Notes: generated by a model not told the origin, from the letters alone. A DNA stretch of 64,000 nucleotides from Allodiplogaster sudhausi (GCA_945643635.1 CALZFC010000005.1:11803501-11867500); one strand, 5' to 3'. Shown: positions 1 to 11,342, numbered from the stretch's first letter. Program-made: numbers and translations.

Positions 1-1348
1 CAGTACCAAAACGTAGGCCCAATATTCATTTACCATCCTAAAAAAACCCCACTCGAAAATCTCAACTCCCCTGCCCACCACGCCGCTCCGCGCAAACCCA
101 GTCAATAATCGACAAGCGTTTCTAAGTATACACTCTAACTAGCGGAGCTATGGGGGGACCTGGTTTCAGTATCGTCGCCCATTATCTCCCTTGGAGTGCG
201 CGCTATGTCCTAGCATTGGTTTTGTTTAATTAGGGTTCACACAAAAGAGCGCAAAACGGTTTGCCCGCGAGCGACTCCGAACCTGGGTCGGTATAGGATA
301 TCTGCGTGCGATGAAAATGTACCAAAAAGCCACAAAATAATTCATATCTCGAATATGCATGTATCAAATCCCATGATCTACCTATCATTCGATAGCTAAT
401 TTTAGGCTCTATCTGAATAAAAATATGCCCCAAAAAGTGTCAGTGATAGCTATGGTCGAAAAAGTGGCCTAAACATTCTCGGACCAAAAGTAGATCAAAA
501 ATGCCAAAATATGAAAACATTTTGTATGAGAAAGTTATTCGCCTTCTCGAGAGCTACAGAATGAAATATAACATGTTGCCATAACACCAACTCCTGAGAA
601 AAAACAGCCGCGGAAATATCCTCCCAAAATTTCGACATTTCACGGCCCCCTTAGGGTACTTTCCCGGAATCCCAGCCAAACGGGAGTAAGCTCATTTCAA
701 AGCTCTCCAAAAACTAAATAATATTCTGAATGTCCCGTCCCGCTCCGATCCTAAATCTTCGAGTATTGATTTTTCAAAGGTTCGCTCCTAACAAAATGGG
801 CCCGCCGGTTTTTGCCCTCGATCGATATGACCCAATGTCTTTTTTTCCACAATGTACATATCAAAACATGCGCCTTGAAAAACTACATCATATATGTCGA
901 AAGCAGAAAATGCGCCTTTTGAAAATTTGAGTTAGTGAGAAAAAACAGAGTAAAAAAGGGCCAAAAAAGGGGGTCAAATTTTGGCCACACCCCCTGGCCA
1001 CCCCTGAGGCACTATCAACAAACCGACAAGGAATCTTAATAATTAAGACATGGGCTATCGACCCATATTTTTTTCATTCCCCAACTCCTCTCCGTTCAAA
1101 AGATCCAATAGCTCAAAGTGGCCAACCCAGCGTAAGCTCGCGCCGAAAAGTTGAAACTTTGGCCGCCGGCGCCGACCCCAAAACCAAAACCCAAAAATCC
1201 CAAACCAATACCAAAACGTAGCCCCAATATTCATTTACCATCCTAAAAAAACCCCACTCGAAAATCTCAACTCCCCCGCCCACCACGCCGCTCCGCGCAA
1301 ACCCAGTCAATAATGGACAAGCGTTTCTAAGTATACACTCTAACTAAA
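1..1348. repeat. Direct repeat pair about 1.2 kb apart
   Basis: The first 144 bases are repeated at about 1205-1348 with only a few substitutions. Both copies end with the same TATACACTCTAACTA and then diverge. The roughly 1,060 bases between them show no convincing reading frame. They could be two units of a long-period repeat, or short terminal repeats around a decayed element. The left copy runs off the window edge, so unit length and copy number are unknown. Confidence 0.7.
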
Positions 1349-1387
1349 AGAAATCAATTCCCAATTTGACAAACATTGAATATATAT

Positions 1388-3910
1388 GACGGTGCCAACT
1401 AAAAAAACGGTCGTTTTTGCGTTTTCGAGAGATTTGTGACATGTGTGGGTGTACTAAACTGCTTATTTTTTGAGCATCTTTATTCACGTACAAAAGTGTG
1501 CAGAAATCGGGCTGAAAAATGAGCACAAATGCACATGTATTAAACTGCTCAAAATCATTTTGAAAAGTGAGCAAAAATATACGCGTACAAATGTGCTCAT
1601 AAAACGGTGTGAAAAATGAGCAGAAAAGTACATGTACTAAAGTGCTCAAAAACTGTAGAAGAAAGTGAGCACAAATATACGCGTACAAAAGTGTGCAGAA
1701 AATCTAGGCCAGAAAGTACGCGTACAAAAGTGCTCAAAATTTTTGCGCAAGAAAATACGCGTACAAAAGTGCTCAAAATTTTTGCGCAAGAAAATACGCG
1801 TACAAAAGTGCTCAAAATTTTTGCGCAAGAAAATACGCGCACAAAAGTGCTCAAAATTTTTGGACAAAAAGTGACGCATATGAAATGGCTAAAATGTTTT
1901 AGGGGAAAAAACTAAGATGCAAATTCTTAAGGAGATAGAATGAAAAATGTCGTCAAAAATATACATCGAAAATAAAATGAAAGAGACAAGAATAAAAAAA
2001 AGAAAAAAAGGATCATGACTGATCCACTACGGCGTGGATCAGTCCTGGGCGGTGTGCAGGCATGGGAGTGACAAGGAGTTGTAACTCGAGGAGATACACG
2101 CGTTGAGGAGGTCGTTCAGGCCGACTCGGAAGCCGTCATCAGAGGAGACCACTACAACCTGCTCCGGTTTTAAAAGGTTACGCAACCCCCTCCCCCTATT
2201 TTGAGTATTCTTGGAAACATTTCTCAACCAGATTTCACTTATTCCGCTCAAAGTACGGAAAATAAAAAGACTAATTATAAGCATCGATGGATGCACAAGA
2301 AAAAAGTCAAATAATACCTTTACAATGTGTTTGCGTTCGTAAGAGTCACAGGCTCTTGGCGCACATGAACGGGGCAAGCATCCTCGTAACAACCATTCGA
2401 CTCTTCTTCGATCTAAACATCAACCAATTACAACATGTTTTTTTATGGAATGGCATTTCACAACAAAACTTGATTTGCTTAAACATTTGTGAAACAAGAA
2501 ATATAATTGTAAGGTAAAAATCAGCAAGAAAAAAACACACCTGCCAAAGCGAATTCTCGGATAGGCACGCACGCTAATGACGTCGCCGTTCGGTGGATGA
2601 CGAGCGCGTTGAGTCAGGGACGACCTCGACTAAACTCATCTGATCTGAAAGAAAAGTAAATCAAAACACATTCACAAAAATACGAAACAAAACGTGGGTC
2701 GGGTAAAAAGCACAATCGTCGTCCCAGACTCAACGCGCTCGTCATCCACCGAGCGGCGACGTCATTAGCGTGCGCACCTGTCCGAGAATTCGCTTTGGCA
2801 GGTGTGTTTTTTTCTTGCTGATTTTTACCTTACAATTATATTTCTTGTTTCACAAATGTTTAAGCAAATCAAGTTTTGTTGTGAAATGCCATTCCATAAA
2901 AAACATGTTGTAATCGGTTGATGTTTTTTTACTTGTTGCTACGAGGATGCTTGCCCCGTTCATGTTCGATAAGAGACTGTGACTCTTACGAACGCAAACA
3001 CTTGTAAAGGTATTATTTTCATTTTGAATTTGAATTTAGACTTTTTTCTTGTGCATCCATCGATGCTTATAAATAGTCTTTTTTCCGTACTTTGCGCGGA
3101 ATAAGTGAAATCTGGGTGGGAAATGTTTCCGAGAATGCTCAATATAGGGGGGAGGGGGTTGCGTATCCTTTTAAACCCGGAGCAGGTTGTAGTGATGATC
3201 CTCCTCTGATGACAGCTTCCGAGTCGGCCTGTTCGACCCTCAACGCGTGCATCTCCTCGAGTTACAACTCCTCGTCACTCTCGGCGCCATGCCTGCACCG
3301 CCCAGGATTGATCCACGCCGTAGTGGATCAGTCATGAACCCTTTTTTTCTATTTAAATCCTGTAATTTCATTTTATTTTGATATATATTTTTGACGACAT
3401 TTTTCATTCTATCTCCTTAAAAATTTACATCTGGTTTTTCCCAAAAAAATTGAGCCATTTAATACGCGTCCTTTTTTATCCAAAAAAAGTGAGCACTTTT
3501 GTACGCGTATTTTCTTGCCCAAAATTCTTAGCACTTTTGTACGCCTATTTTCTTGCGCAAAAATTTTTAGCACTTTTGTACGCGTATTTTCTTGCGCACA
3601 TTTTTTTGCACCATATTGTACGCGTATATTCGTGCTCATTTTTTATGATGAATTTTGAGCAATTTAGTTCATGTACTTTTCTGCTCATTTTTTAGTCTGA
3701 TTCCTGTACACATTTATACGCGTACTTTCATGCTCATTTTCCAATATAGATTTATGCGCATGTTAGTACATGTATTTTTATGTGCAAATTTTTTTGCACA
3801 CTTTTGTAGGTGAATAAAGATGCTCAAAAAAATATGCAGTTTAATACACCCTCACTTGTCACAAATCTCTCGAAAACGCAAAAACGACCGTTTTTTTAGT
3901 TGGCATCGTC
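1388..3910. mobile_element. Giant foldback (palindromic) element 1
   Basis: A 2.5 kb inverted repeat. The left end reads GACGGTGCCAACTAAAAAAA and the right end is its near-perfect complement; both are flanked by AT-alternating bases (TATAT / ATAT). Arms of about 1.2 kb surround a loop near 2630-2720. The outer arms carry short tandem repeats, a structure known from foldback transposons such as FB and Galileo. No transposase is visible, so it is presumably non-autonomous. Reading frames inside it are by-products of the repeats. Confidence 0.75.
1718..1862. repeat. 39-bp tandem repeat in left arm of foldback 1
   Basis: Three to four tandem units of 39 bases, each with the core TACAAAAGTGCTCAAAATTT followed by TTGCGCAAGAAAATACGCG. 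The last units are slightly diverged. Because 39 is divisible by three, the array creates repetitive open frames on both strands that are not genes. A shorter, more diverged mirror copy lies at about 3480-3610 in the other arm. Confidence 0.8.
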
Positions 3911-5187
3911 ATATGACGCGATTTGCGAAAGTATCAAAATGGCAGGGGACCCGGCAAAATTAGATTTCGCTCAAAAGCTCATTATAGGTACTTTCTAACA
4001 CGACGAAACGATTGGAATGGGTCCGGAAGTCTGAAAACGCCATTTTGGCGAGCTATGCGAGATATAAAATTCGAGTGGTCGGTGAGACCAGCCGAGATGT
4101 CCGCACATTCGCGTTCGCAGATTCGCGCACAATAAAGCAATATTTGTAAAAAAATTTCCATAAATAGAGAAGATATTGCTTTAGAAAGCTCTTCAAGTAG
4201 AATTTTTAAATATTCAATTTTGGAGCCGCTGTGGCTTCAAGACTTTGGAGAGGCGTCGTTATCTTATATGGCATTTTATCATGGGTTTTCTATCTCATTT
4301 CGTAGAGCTGAAAATTCTCTTTCGAATGAGCTATAGTATGTCAGCTCTTTGATGTTTCCCAGTCCTTAAACTGTTGAGTTCAGAGTCTACGCAGCATTTC
4401 TTAGGGTTATGTTCGGGCACGTCAAAATAAACGCATCTTTGTGGCACCTCGAGACATGCATGGCGTATTGCGGAAATGTATGACTTGCAATCACGACGTC
4501 CCAGGTTCGATTCCCTGGAGAGTCCAATGGTTTTGCCCGTTAATGAAAATCTTTCTTTTGCAGTTAAATTGCATTTATAGTCTTAAAAGTAAATTCCCTC
4601 GGCTGCCTTTCGACAGAATATCGATTGAGTTGCACTTTCGGCGTGGGAAGCGCCCATACAAAGTACGCGTCGCTCCGCAGGCGCTGAACCCCGCGTATTT
4701 CAACGGTTTAAGGACTTTGAAACATTAAAGAGCTCGTCGATATCTGACATACTATAGCTCATTCGAAAGAGAATTTTAAGCTCTACTAAATGAGATAGAA
4801 AACCCATGATAAAATGCCATATAAGATAAAGACGCCTCTCCAAAGTCTAGAAGCCACAGCGGCTCCAAAATTGAATATTTTAAAATTCTACTTGAACAGC
4901 TTTCTAAAGCAATATCTTCTCTATTTGTGGAAAAAATTTCACAAATATTGCTTTATTGTTCGCGAATCTGCGAACGCGAATGTGCGGACATCTCGGCTCG
5001 TCTCACCAAGCACTCGACTTTTATATCTCGCATAGCTCGCCAAAATGGCGTTTTCAGACTTCCGGACCCATTCCAATCGTTTCGTCGTGTTAAAAAGTAC
5101 CTATAATGAGCTTTTGAGCGAAATCTAATTTTGCCGGGTCCCCGGCTCTTTAGATCCCTTGCGATTCTCTCGCAAATCGCGTCATAT
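3911..5187. mobile_element. Foldback element 2, abutting element 1
   Basis: A second inverted repeat of 1.28 kb starts where element 1 ends. Its ends are ATATGACGCGATTTGCGA and the complement. Arms of about 480 bases (for example 3945-4390 against 4690-5150) flank a unique centre of about 300 bases. No transposase is visible. The same terminal motif, in shorter form, bounds the 210-base MITE at 30156-30365, so the two look like one family. Confidence 0.75.
4455..4525 (+). other. tRNA-like (pol III B-box) remnant in the centre of foldback 2
   Basis: The unique centre of foldback 2 contains CCAGGTTCGATTCCCTGG, which matches a tRNA T-arm/B-box (GGTTCGATTCC). Upstream, TATGA-CTTGCAA-TCACG can fold as an anticodon arm with TGC in the anticodon position. 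The T loop is one base too long and no acceptor stem is evident, so this is a tRNA-derived fragment or a chance B-box rather than a working tRNA. A covariance-model tRNA scan would settle it. Confidence 0.35.
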
Positions 5188-6490
5188 ATGCATATATATT
5201 TAGAGACCGCAGACGATTTTTTCAAACCGTTTGAAAATGTAAAGAAGGACTGTTTTTAGGGAGTTTAGGTGATGAGAAAACTATTTCTAAAATCAGAATC
5301 CCACGAAACTTTGAAAATATTTTATAAAAACGCCTTTAAAAAATGCGAGTTACTGGGGAAGATGGACAACCTACAGTAAGCCCGCAAACGTATGTCAACG
5401 TGTCAAATGGAGTTCGGCTGGTCAGATGCTCGAGCCAGACGATAGTAACTGTGCTCGATAAATTTAATTCCAATTACTTTTCCATTCTTTTGTTTTTTAA
5501 ATCTAATTTTATATCCGGCTAATCTCCATGATCAGTTTCTAAGTGCTTTCACATCCTCAAATCGCCTCTATCGAAGTGGTTAATTATTTCGACTAAAAAA
5601 TAGCCACATAATCAACGACAATTCACTATAGCGTCGCAGAATTTAGGTCTTGGTCTACATAGGTATACTGGCGGATGTCTTCTATCATCAAATGATGTTT
5701 AAAAATCCCGAGGATATCTGGGATACATATTAAATCATTATAACTGGGAGAAACCACGAAGTGGAAATACTGTTCGAGGGAAATTTTTCGGGTTTGCTCG
5801 CAATATACGAACAAAAAAATCAGTGTGCTGAATGCAGATTGGCTTTAAGTATAATCCACCTGCAAGAATCGATCAGGGAATACCGATTAACAAAATGGGA
5901 CATAAAAATAAGCTTGAACCTCTTTCAGCTAGAAACTATCTATCAATGATATTTCCCTGTGGCGTCGGAGAAATTCGACAAGAAACCACCTAGCTATCAC
6001 ACAACATGCCATCTATTATTAAATTAAAATAAGAATCCCCGAGCTTGCGGATGAACCAAATTATAGTTGAAAAACTGAAAAAGTCAAGCTCACGGAAAAA
6101 AAACCTTCTAATGAGATTTTCTCAACGTAGAGTTCGTGTATGCAAGACAGAATAGCGCCCAACACTTTGAAAAACCTTCCTTTAAAGTATTCACAAAAAA
6201 TATTCTTGACAAGTTAACCGACAAACTGCGAAAAAGGATAAAAAGTTATAGAAAATGCTCTTTTCAAAAATTTGAATTGATCAGTCCGAACTTGACAAAT
6301 TCCGTTATTCCGTTACGGTAGGTTGTCCCAGTTTTGCGTTATGTCATTCTTTCACTCTGCGGTCTCTATATATATTTACATATTTTGAAACACAACAATT
6401 TTTCAAAGTCTAATAAAACATACAGTCCCGCCCAGGATCTTGGTACCAAGGATGCGTCGGACGCATCGGACGCATCCAAATGCATCCAAG
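5188..6490. other. Gene-free stretch, nothing recognised
   Basis: AT-rich sequence with only short frames that look like noise. A loose inverted match (GACAACCTAC near 5368 and its complement near 6318) hints at another old inverted-repeat element, but the arms are too diverged to claim. Three near-copies of GGACGCATC occur at about 6450-6480. Confidence 0.4.
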
Positions 6491-6658
6491 ATAGTATTAA
6501 AGAAGGAGCGCGGTGTGAGTGAGTTCTTTTAAAATCTCCCTGTGACTCTATCAAAACTGCTTTTGTCATTCTTTATCAGTCAGGGGGAGGGTGACATGTC
6601 ACAATGGGAAGATGTCATTAAAGCAACCCGTTCGGGAACATCCAAGTTTGGAGCCGCA

Positions 6659-7084
6659 TTAGCCATTATACCCTGGAATCCAGTAAGTTGTCCGGCATCC
6701 CCACAGTCCATCGCAGTTGTAAGTGACCTTCCACTCGAAAGGTGTCAGGCAGCATTCCTTATCGGGATTATTTATGCATTGATTGTAGTTGGTATTGTTT
6801 AGGCACTTTCTGATGCATGAGTTGTAGCAAGTGCCGTTGGCGTCTGCGAAGCTGCAAGAGGACGATTATCTTTTTGTTTTACTGTTTCTTTTATGGTTCT
6901 TGGTTTCTTCTCTGAAAACGGTTCACTTTGGCCTTTTGTATATCAAAACTATTCGAAGAGAAGCTTACCCTCGGTTGCACTGGCAGTTGATAGGAGGATT
7001 GCCATTCCAGTCGTAGCCAGAGCAGAACTTGCGGCACGTGGTTAAATCCAGAGCCGCGGCCATCCAGAGGACCGCCAAGACGCT
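6659..7084 (-). CDS. Cysteine-rich secreted-type protein, copy A (leader truncated)
   Basis: Two exons on the minus strand (6969-7084 and 6659-6851) joined by an intron beginning gtaagc and ending ttgcag; stop at 6659-6661. The second exon encodes the same protein as copy B except for one Ala-to-Ser change. Twelve cysteines are in the same spacing (CX3C, CXC, then C...CXXXC...C...CC...C...C), with NGT and NNT glycosylation sequons. The start is unresolved: homology to copy B stops at 7084, within the hydrophobic leader, and the sequence upstream is unrelated. Unless a new upstream exon supplies a signal peptide, this copy may be defective. The family is not one I recognise. Confidence 0.6.
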
Positions 7085-7373
7085 TTGAGATTCTATTCTT
7101 GCAATAAAATCGACTGACCGATTTTTCTGTAGAATTTAACTATGTTACGCCCTTAAATAAACAAGTACTAGTTATAAGTCTGTTCGAAAAAATCGTCACC
7201 TTCTTTGCGAAATTCGGGGGCCCTACCTAATTTTCACCAAAAAGGTTTTTCGGATACCTACATACCTGGTAATTGTGAACAAAAAAGGCTACTTAAACTG
7301 TCCTTATTATTTAAACGGTGACGTATTCCATGCCTGAATATTAGGACAAGAGCGTCTCATTGATTTCTTTCAG

Positions 7374-7818
7374 CGCGTCCTGATCCTCCTGAGCGTCTTG
7401 GCGGTCCTCTGGATGGCCGCGGCTCTGGATATAACCACGTGCCGCAAGTTCTGCTCTGGCTACGACTGGAATGGCAATCCCCCTAAGAACTGCCAGTGCA
7501 GAAGAGGGTAATCTTTTCTTTCGAAAAGTTTTGATATACAGAAATCATAAGTGAACCTTTTTCAGTGAAGAAACGAAGAACCATAAAAGAAACAGTACAA
7601 CAAAAAGATAATCGCCCTCTTGCAGCTTCGCAGACGCCAACGGCACTTGCTACAACGCATGCATCAGAAAGTGCCTAAACAATACCAACTACAATCAATG
7701 CATAAATAATCCCGATAAGGAATGCTGCCTGACACCTTTCGAGTGGAAGGTTACTTACAACTGCGATGGACTGTGGGGATGCCGGACAACTTACTGGATT
7801 CCAGGGTATAATGGCTAA
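7374..7818 (+). CDS. Cysteine-rich secreted-type protein, copy B
   Basis: Two exons on the plus strand, 7374-7507 and 7626-7818, with an intron beginning gtaatc and ending ttgcag. Exon 1 follows the acceptor TTTCTTTCAG and opens with a hydrophobic run (RVLILLSVLAVLWMAAAL) typical of a signal peptide core. Then come four cysteines in exon 1 and eight in exon 2, with sequons NGT and NNT, ending IPGYNG-stop. Twelve cysteines suggest six disulfides in an extracellular protein of roughly 95 mature residues. The initiator ATG must lie in an upstream exon that I cannot place. Copy A (inverted) and the broken copy C at 18353-18872 are its paralogs. Function unknown; no family recognised. Confidence 0.65.
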
Positions 7819-7984
7819 TGCGGCTCCAAACTTCGATGTTCCCGAACGGGATGCTTTAATGACATCTTCCCATTGTGACATGTCACCCTCCCCCTGACTG
7901 ATAAAGAATGACAAAAGCAGTTTTGATAGAGTCATAGGGAGATTTTAAAAGAACTTACTCACACCGCGCTCCGTCGTTAATGTT

Positions 7985-8110
7985 ATTTAATCCCGCTTTC
8001 TCAGCATTTCATCGTATGCAGAGATTTTCCCGCCGGCAAGTTCAAATTTCAGTTGGACGCCCACCAGACACAATAATCTGAGCCAGGTTCTTGGCAGCAA
8101 AAAGTCTCTA
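7985..8110. repeat. Flank shared with the third cysteine-rich copy
   Basis: This stretch is the reverse complement of about 18170-18275, downstream of copy C; for example, CTGAGCCAGGTTCTTGG matches its complement near 18180. The duplication that made copies B and C therefore included 3' flanking DNA, showing a segmental rather than retroposed origin. Confidence 0.7.
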
Positions 8111-8894
8111 GTCAACTTTAAAACATTTTGTTTTCTTGTCCTCCTAGAATCACGGAAGGCTGGAGTGAAGGAAGTGGCAACCAATTACAATGAGAGTCTG
8201 GTTATATCGGCCTGAGGAAGAAGGGATGAATTGGCCAGTGATTAGGCTATAGTGAAGGACAATGAAGAAAAGGCAGAGGGACCCTTCTTTTCCCTGCTTA
8301 CCGAGGTATCAAAAGGGATCTTTTCTACGCACAACTGCGCGAATTACATTGCTGTCGATTTACATAGATTACATAGATTCCGGCCCGGACTCTAAGCTGA
8401 TGGCGAGAGTCCGCCAGAAGAAGAACTCCAGCAAAAAAAAGGGAATCATTGGTAGTACTAACCATGTTTGCCGGTTTTGTTCGAGATTTCCCCCACCTTT
8501 ATTAGAGTTCGCCTTTTAGCTGACGGTAAGCAGAAATGAACGTGCGGCCCTCATGAACCACAGTTGTTTCTAGATTCGTCTCTTTATTTAAATCTGTTCC
8601 CTAGTTTCTGTTCTACTTTTCTTTCCCATTCATTAATTCTTCCTAGTTCAAGCCGTTGTTGCCATCACTTTCTCTCTTCCCCGGCTCATCGAGCGGTTTC
8701 TTCGCTAAACGAGAGCATTTTCCTCGTTAGAGCAGCCATAGCTGCTTTGGCCCTTTTCCACTTCAGAGGCCGTTTCTCTTTTCCTGTTGAAAAGTCTTCT
8801 TTTGAATCATCTCTTTCTTTTGTCTTCTTCCTTCTTTCATCCTTCTAGCATAGGCCAATTGATGATCTTATTGTGCTGGCCTGATTTGGTTGAG
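8111..8894. other. Gene-free stretch
   Basis: Short pyrimidine-rich frames only (for example 8564-8848, dominated by Ser, Leu and Phe codons). No splice-consistent coding segment was recognised before the left end of the retroelement at about 8896. Confidence 0.4.
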
Positions 8895-8936
8895 AATGTT
8901 ATATTTTGCAAGACAACGAAGTTGTTGAAGTAAAAT

Positions 8937-9184
8937 ATTTATTATGATTTATTGCGAATAGTAATCACGATAGCTATGCGCCCCGTGCTCAGCATAATTC
9001 TCTACAAAACGCGTAGAATGTAGACCGAGGATTACGTGCAATCATCACGGGATACGTGTCACGCGTGATAAAAAATTAAGGGCGAAGAGTCCCGTATGCA
9101 AAAGTGGGCTCGCCCACTATGCTGATGAGGAGGGAGCTCTAGCCCCTGTCTCCTCAGTTGCAAACCTGTAGAGCTCAGTGGTCG
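8937..9184. repeat. DIRS inverted terminal repeat, left (3') copy
   Basis: This stretch is the reverse complement of 17497-17737, with a few small indels. It includes CGATAGCTATGCGCCCCGTG near its outer end and CAGTTGCAAACCTGTAGAGC at its inner end. The outer side extends about 40 bases further (to 8896) than the other terminal repeat, as in DIRS1, where one terminal repeat is longer. Confidence 0.85.
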
Positions 9185-9289
9185 TGTTTGTGTAATTGAA
9201 AAATATTTGGTTTTAACAAAAATACCAATTTTATCAATTATAACAAACAACAAATCAAAGAAAAGAAACGGAACCAATGCGGAACCATA

Positions 9290-9425
9290 CTATTTCTTTT
9301 TATCCTTATTCTGGAAATGATCCTTGTTATTGGATTTCCTCTCCTCAAACTTCTTCTTCTTGTAATCACGAGAGTCAGTCGCCTTCTTCGGCTTGCTAGA
9401 TCCACTCGTCCTGAAACAGGTACAT
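9290..9425 (-). other. Lysine-rich tail frame between ICR and terminal repeat
   Basis: On the minus strand, after a splice-acceptor-like TTTCAG, an open stretch of about 40 codons is dominated by Lys, Ser, Asp and Asn and ends in a run of lysines and a stop. It could be the C-terminal exon of a retroelement protein, but there is too little to assign it. Confidence 0.3.
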
Positions 9426-9462
9426 AGAAAAATTTAGGGAGGGTGAGCTCGGGTGGGTTTAT

Positions 9463-9568
9463 GTGATTACTATTCGCAATAAATCATAATAAATATTTTA
9501 CTTCAACAACTTCGTTGTCTTGCAAAATATAACATTATAATTCATTGCTCATAGTAATCACGATAGCT
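9463..9568. repeat. DIRS internal complementary region (ICR)
   Basis: Two adjoining blocks. Bases 9463-9536 are the exact reverse complement of 8895-8968, the left outer end. Bases 9535-9568 are the exact reverse complement of 17704-17737, the right outer end. The blocks overlap by two bases (TT). A sequence complementary to both outer ends placed side by side is the signature of the DIRS1 ICR, thought to template completion of the circular DNA intermediate. It lies next to the recombinase frame, as expected. Confidence 0.85.
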
Positions 9569-9571
9569 TAT

Positions 9572-10090
9572 TTAACACACCTGTCGTCCAGGACAGCATG
9601 TTGAAAAGAAGGGACACTCTCTAAGTGATAAAAACCTATCAAAGATGGTTCCCCTGGGAGCCCAGTTTGCCGCTGCCATAAACATGGCGCTAAAAATACC
9701 AGCATGCGAGGCAGCCGAAGTAGCGGCTGTCCAAGTGGAATGGGCTCCAAATTTGCTATCAATCACCACATCAGTAAGCAACGAACGCAACCACCTAGCG
9801 ATGGTGGAGCTAGTTACAGGGCCATGAGAGTAAATATTTTGTCTCATCAGAAGTTGCTCATTTTGCCTGTATGATTTTGTTCTCTCAATGTAATGCTTTA
9901 CATTTTCGATCGGGCAGAGTATTGGATTTGGAAAGAATGCTTCGAAGCTAGCCTTGTGAGGCTTTGCCCCTACTCTCCTGTTCTTGTTAACATAGTTCAC
10001 AAAGAACGTCCAAATATCTCTTCCCATCTGCACCAATTCAGGCGAGAACCAAGCTATCTCAGAAAACTCTCTTTGATAAGCATAATGCAA
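9572..10090 (-). pseudogene. DIRS tyrosine recombinase, C-terminal part, catalytically dead
   Basis: A 172-codon minus-strand frame. It contains the DIRS-type catalytic-domain layout: FFPNPILCPIENVKHYIERT, then VTSSTIARWLRSLL, then the box HSTWTAATSAA, then a NWAP...TIFDRF tail. In active recombinases of this group the box reads HSTR and the tail ends in F-Y with the nucleophilic tyrosine. Here the arginine is Trp and the tyrosine position is Leu, so strand cleavage cannot work. The N-terminal catalytic arginine region is not readable upstream. The frame ends at the edge of the ICR. Confidence 0.8.
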
Positions 10091-11079
10091 GGATTCTTAC
10101 TAGTTGCTAGTAAATTTTTTCGAAGAGAGTGTTGCATTCGGGCCAAGGTTGTTCTAGGGATTCAGAACTATGGACACGTCTCAAATATTTGAATATTTTA
10201 GATTGGACTGTCACTGACGAAAGAAACCTTTCATGGCTCTCGCAACAATGTTTTCATTGATAGTCTCCTCCCTGCCCGTTGTTATGTTAGAAATAATGGC
10301 CATAATGGCTTCTTTATGCGTACACAACGTCGAATAACTCATGACTAGTGAGTGAAAGTGGGCAGTTAAATTGACCAGACTCTGCGTATTTGGATTTAGC
10401 CTATCGAACCCTTATACCGTACAATATCTAACCCATTCTTAAGGGAAGAATTGTATTGATCGGACCAGGGACCCAGCTGTTAACGAGTGACTTTGCAGCT
10501 ACATTGCTAAAGCCAGAGTCAATAAAGAATTTTTTCAGGTTCTTCATACGGTCAGGTGCAACTGACTGGTCGCAGGTTGAGGATTGCCTGAAGGAATCTA
10601 TCAGAATACCCTCGTGAGGAGGTAGCAGCATCTGTTCCTGCGGAGAAACCACCACTGGGTATCCAGTTCGGGGTTATCAGAATGAGGAAAGTCCCTTCTC
10701 CGATTGCCTTCCGGATCACTCTTCCGATCAGGTTGAATGAATGATGGAAAAGTGTATGCGAAAAAATTTACGGCCATGACTGACTGATGACGTCGGTTGA
10801 CGCCGTCAGTGGAAATGGACGTAGGGTATAGAACCGTTCGCACATGTGGTTTAGACAGGAGAAACGAACAAGTCGATACTTGGCTTCCCCAAGTGTCGAA
10901 AATTGTCAGAGTGATGACCGTGTTCCGAGAATATTCATGCTTCTCGCGGATATTATGTTATTCATAATCAGTAATCACGTTATCAATCCCCGGTCTATAG
11001 GATGTGACTAGGTGGATAGACCTAATCCTAGCAAACTCCCAAACCTTCATTGCAGCGATGTTCATGTTCTATTTCGCGA

Positions 11080-11290
11080 AACTCCAAACGGCGGAGGTGT
11101 TGTCCATTTCCAAATGGACCTTTTTGTCAGACATGTTGGAAAGAAGTATCTTAGACCGAATCAGACGGTCATAAGCTCCTGCACATTAATGTGGTAGCTC
11201 AGAGATCTTTCTTCCTCCAGTTCTCTTGCCTCTCCATACCGCCCCCAAATCCCATGTTCGATGCAACAGAACTGATTTCGGATATGCGGG
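11080..11290 (-). pseudogene. Retroelement RNase H remnant
   Basis: Minus-strand fragments in two frames show the order of an RNase H domain: ASNMGFGGGM (the D/N-A-S-x-x-G-F-G-G box with its first Asp changed), HINVQEL (carrying the catalytic Glu), and after a frameshift VHLEMDNTSAVW (carrying the MDN Asp). This lies between the RT and recombinase remnants, as expected for DIRS polyproteins. Stops and shifts make it non-functional. Confidence 0.7.
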
Positions 11291-11342
11291 GTTTCCATAT
11301 GGAATCTTGGCAGTCTGACAATGACACCTCATTAACCCACCC

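Larger units (their letters stand above)
6505..7973. repeat. Inverted gene duplication (palindrome with spacer)
   Basis: About 580 bases on the left (6505-7084) are repeated in inverted orientation at 7392-7973, around a spacer of about 300 bases. Each arm holds one copy of the same two-exon cysteine-rich gene, transcribed outward from the centre. The coding exons are about 99% identical while the introns have diverged more. The inner breakpoint falls inside the signal-peptide part of exon 1, so the plus copy keeps the leader codons and the minus copy has lost them. Confidence 0.85.

Noticed and set aside
1597..1915. Overlapping repeat-rich frames on both strands (STFVRVFSCAKIL units)
   Set aside because: Produced by a 39-bp tandem repeat whose length is a multiple of three inside a foldback arm.
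4455..4525. Functional tRNA gene
   Set aside because: The B-box is good but the T loop is one base too long and no acceptor stem pairs; kept only as a tRNA-like remnant.
6542..6802. Pair of identical 86-codon frames at 6542-6802 (+) and 7675-7935 (-)
   Set aside because: They are the antisense of exon 2 of the cysteine-rich genes; the spliced, cysteine-patterned strand is the coding one.
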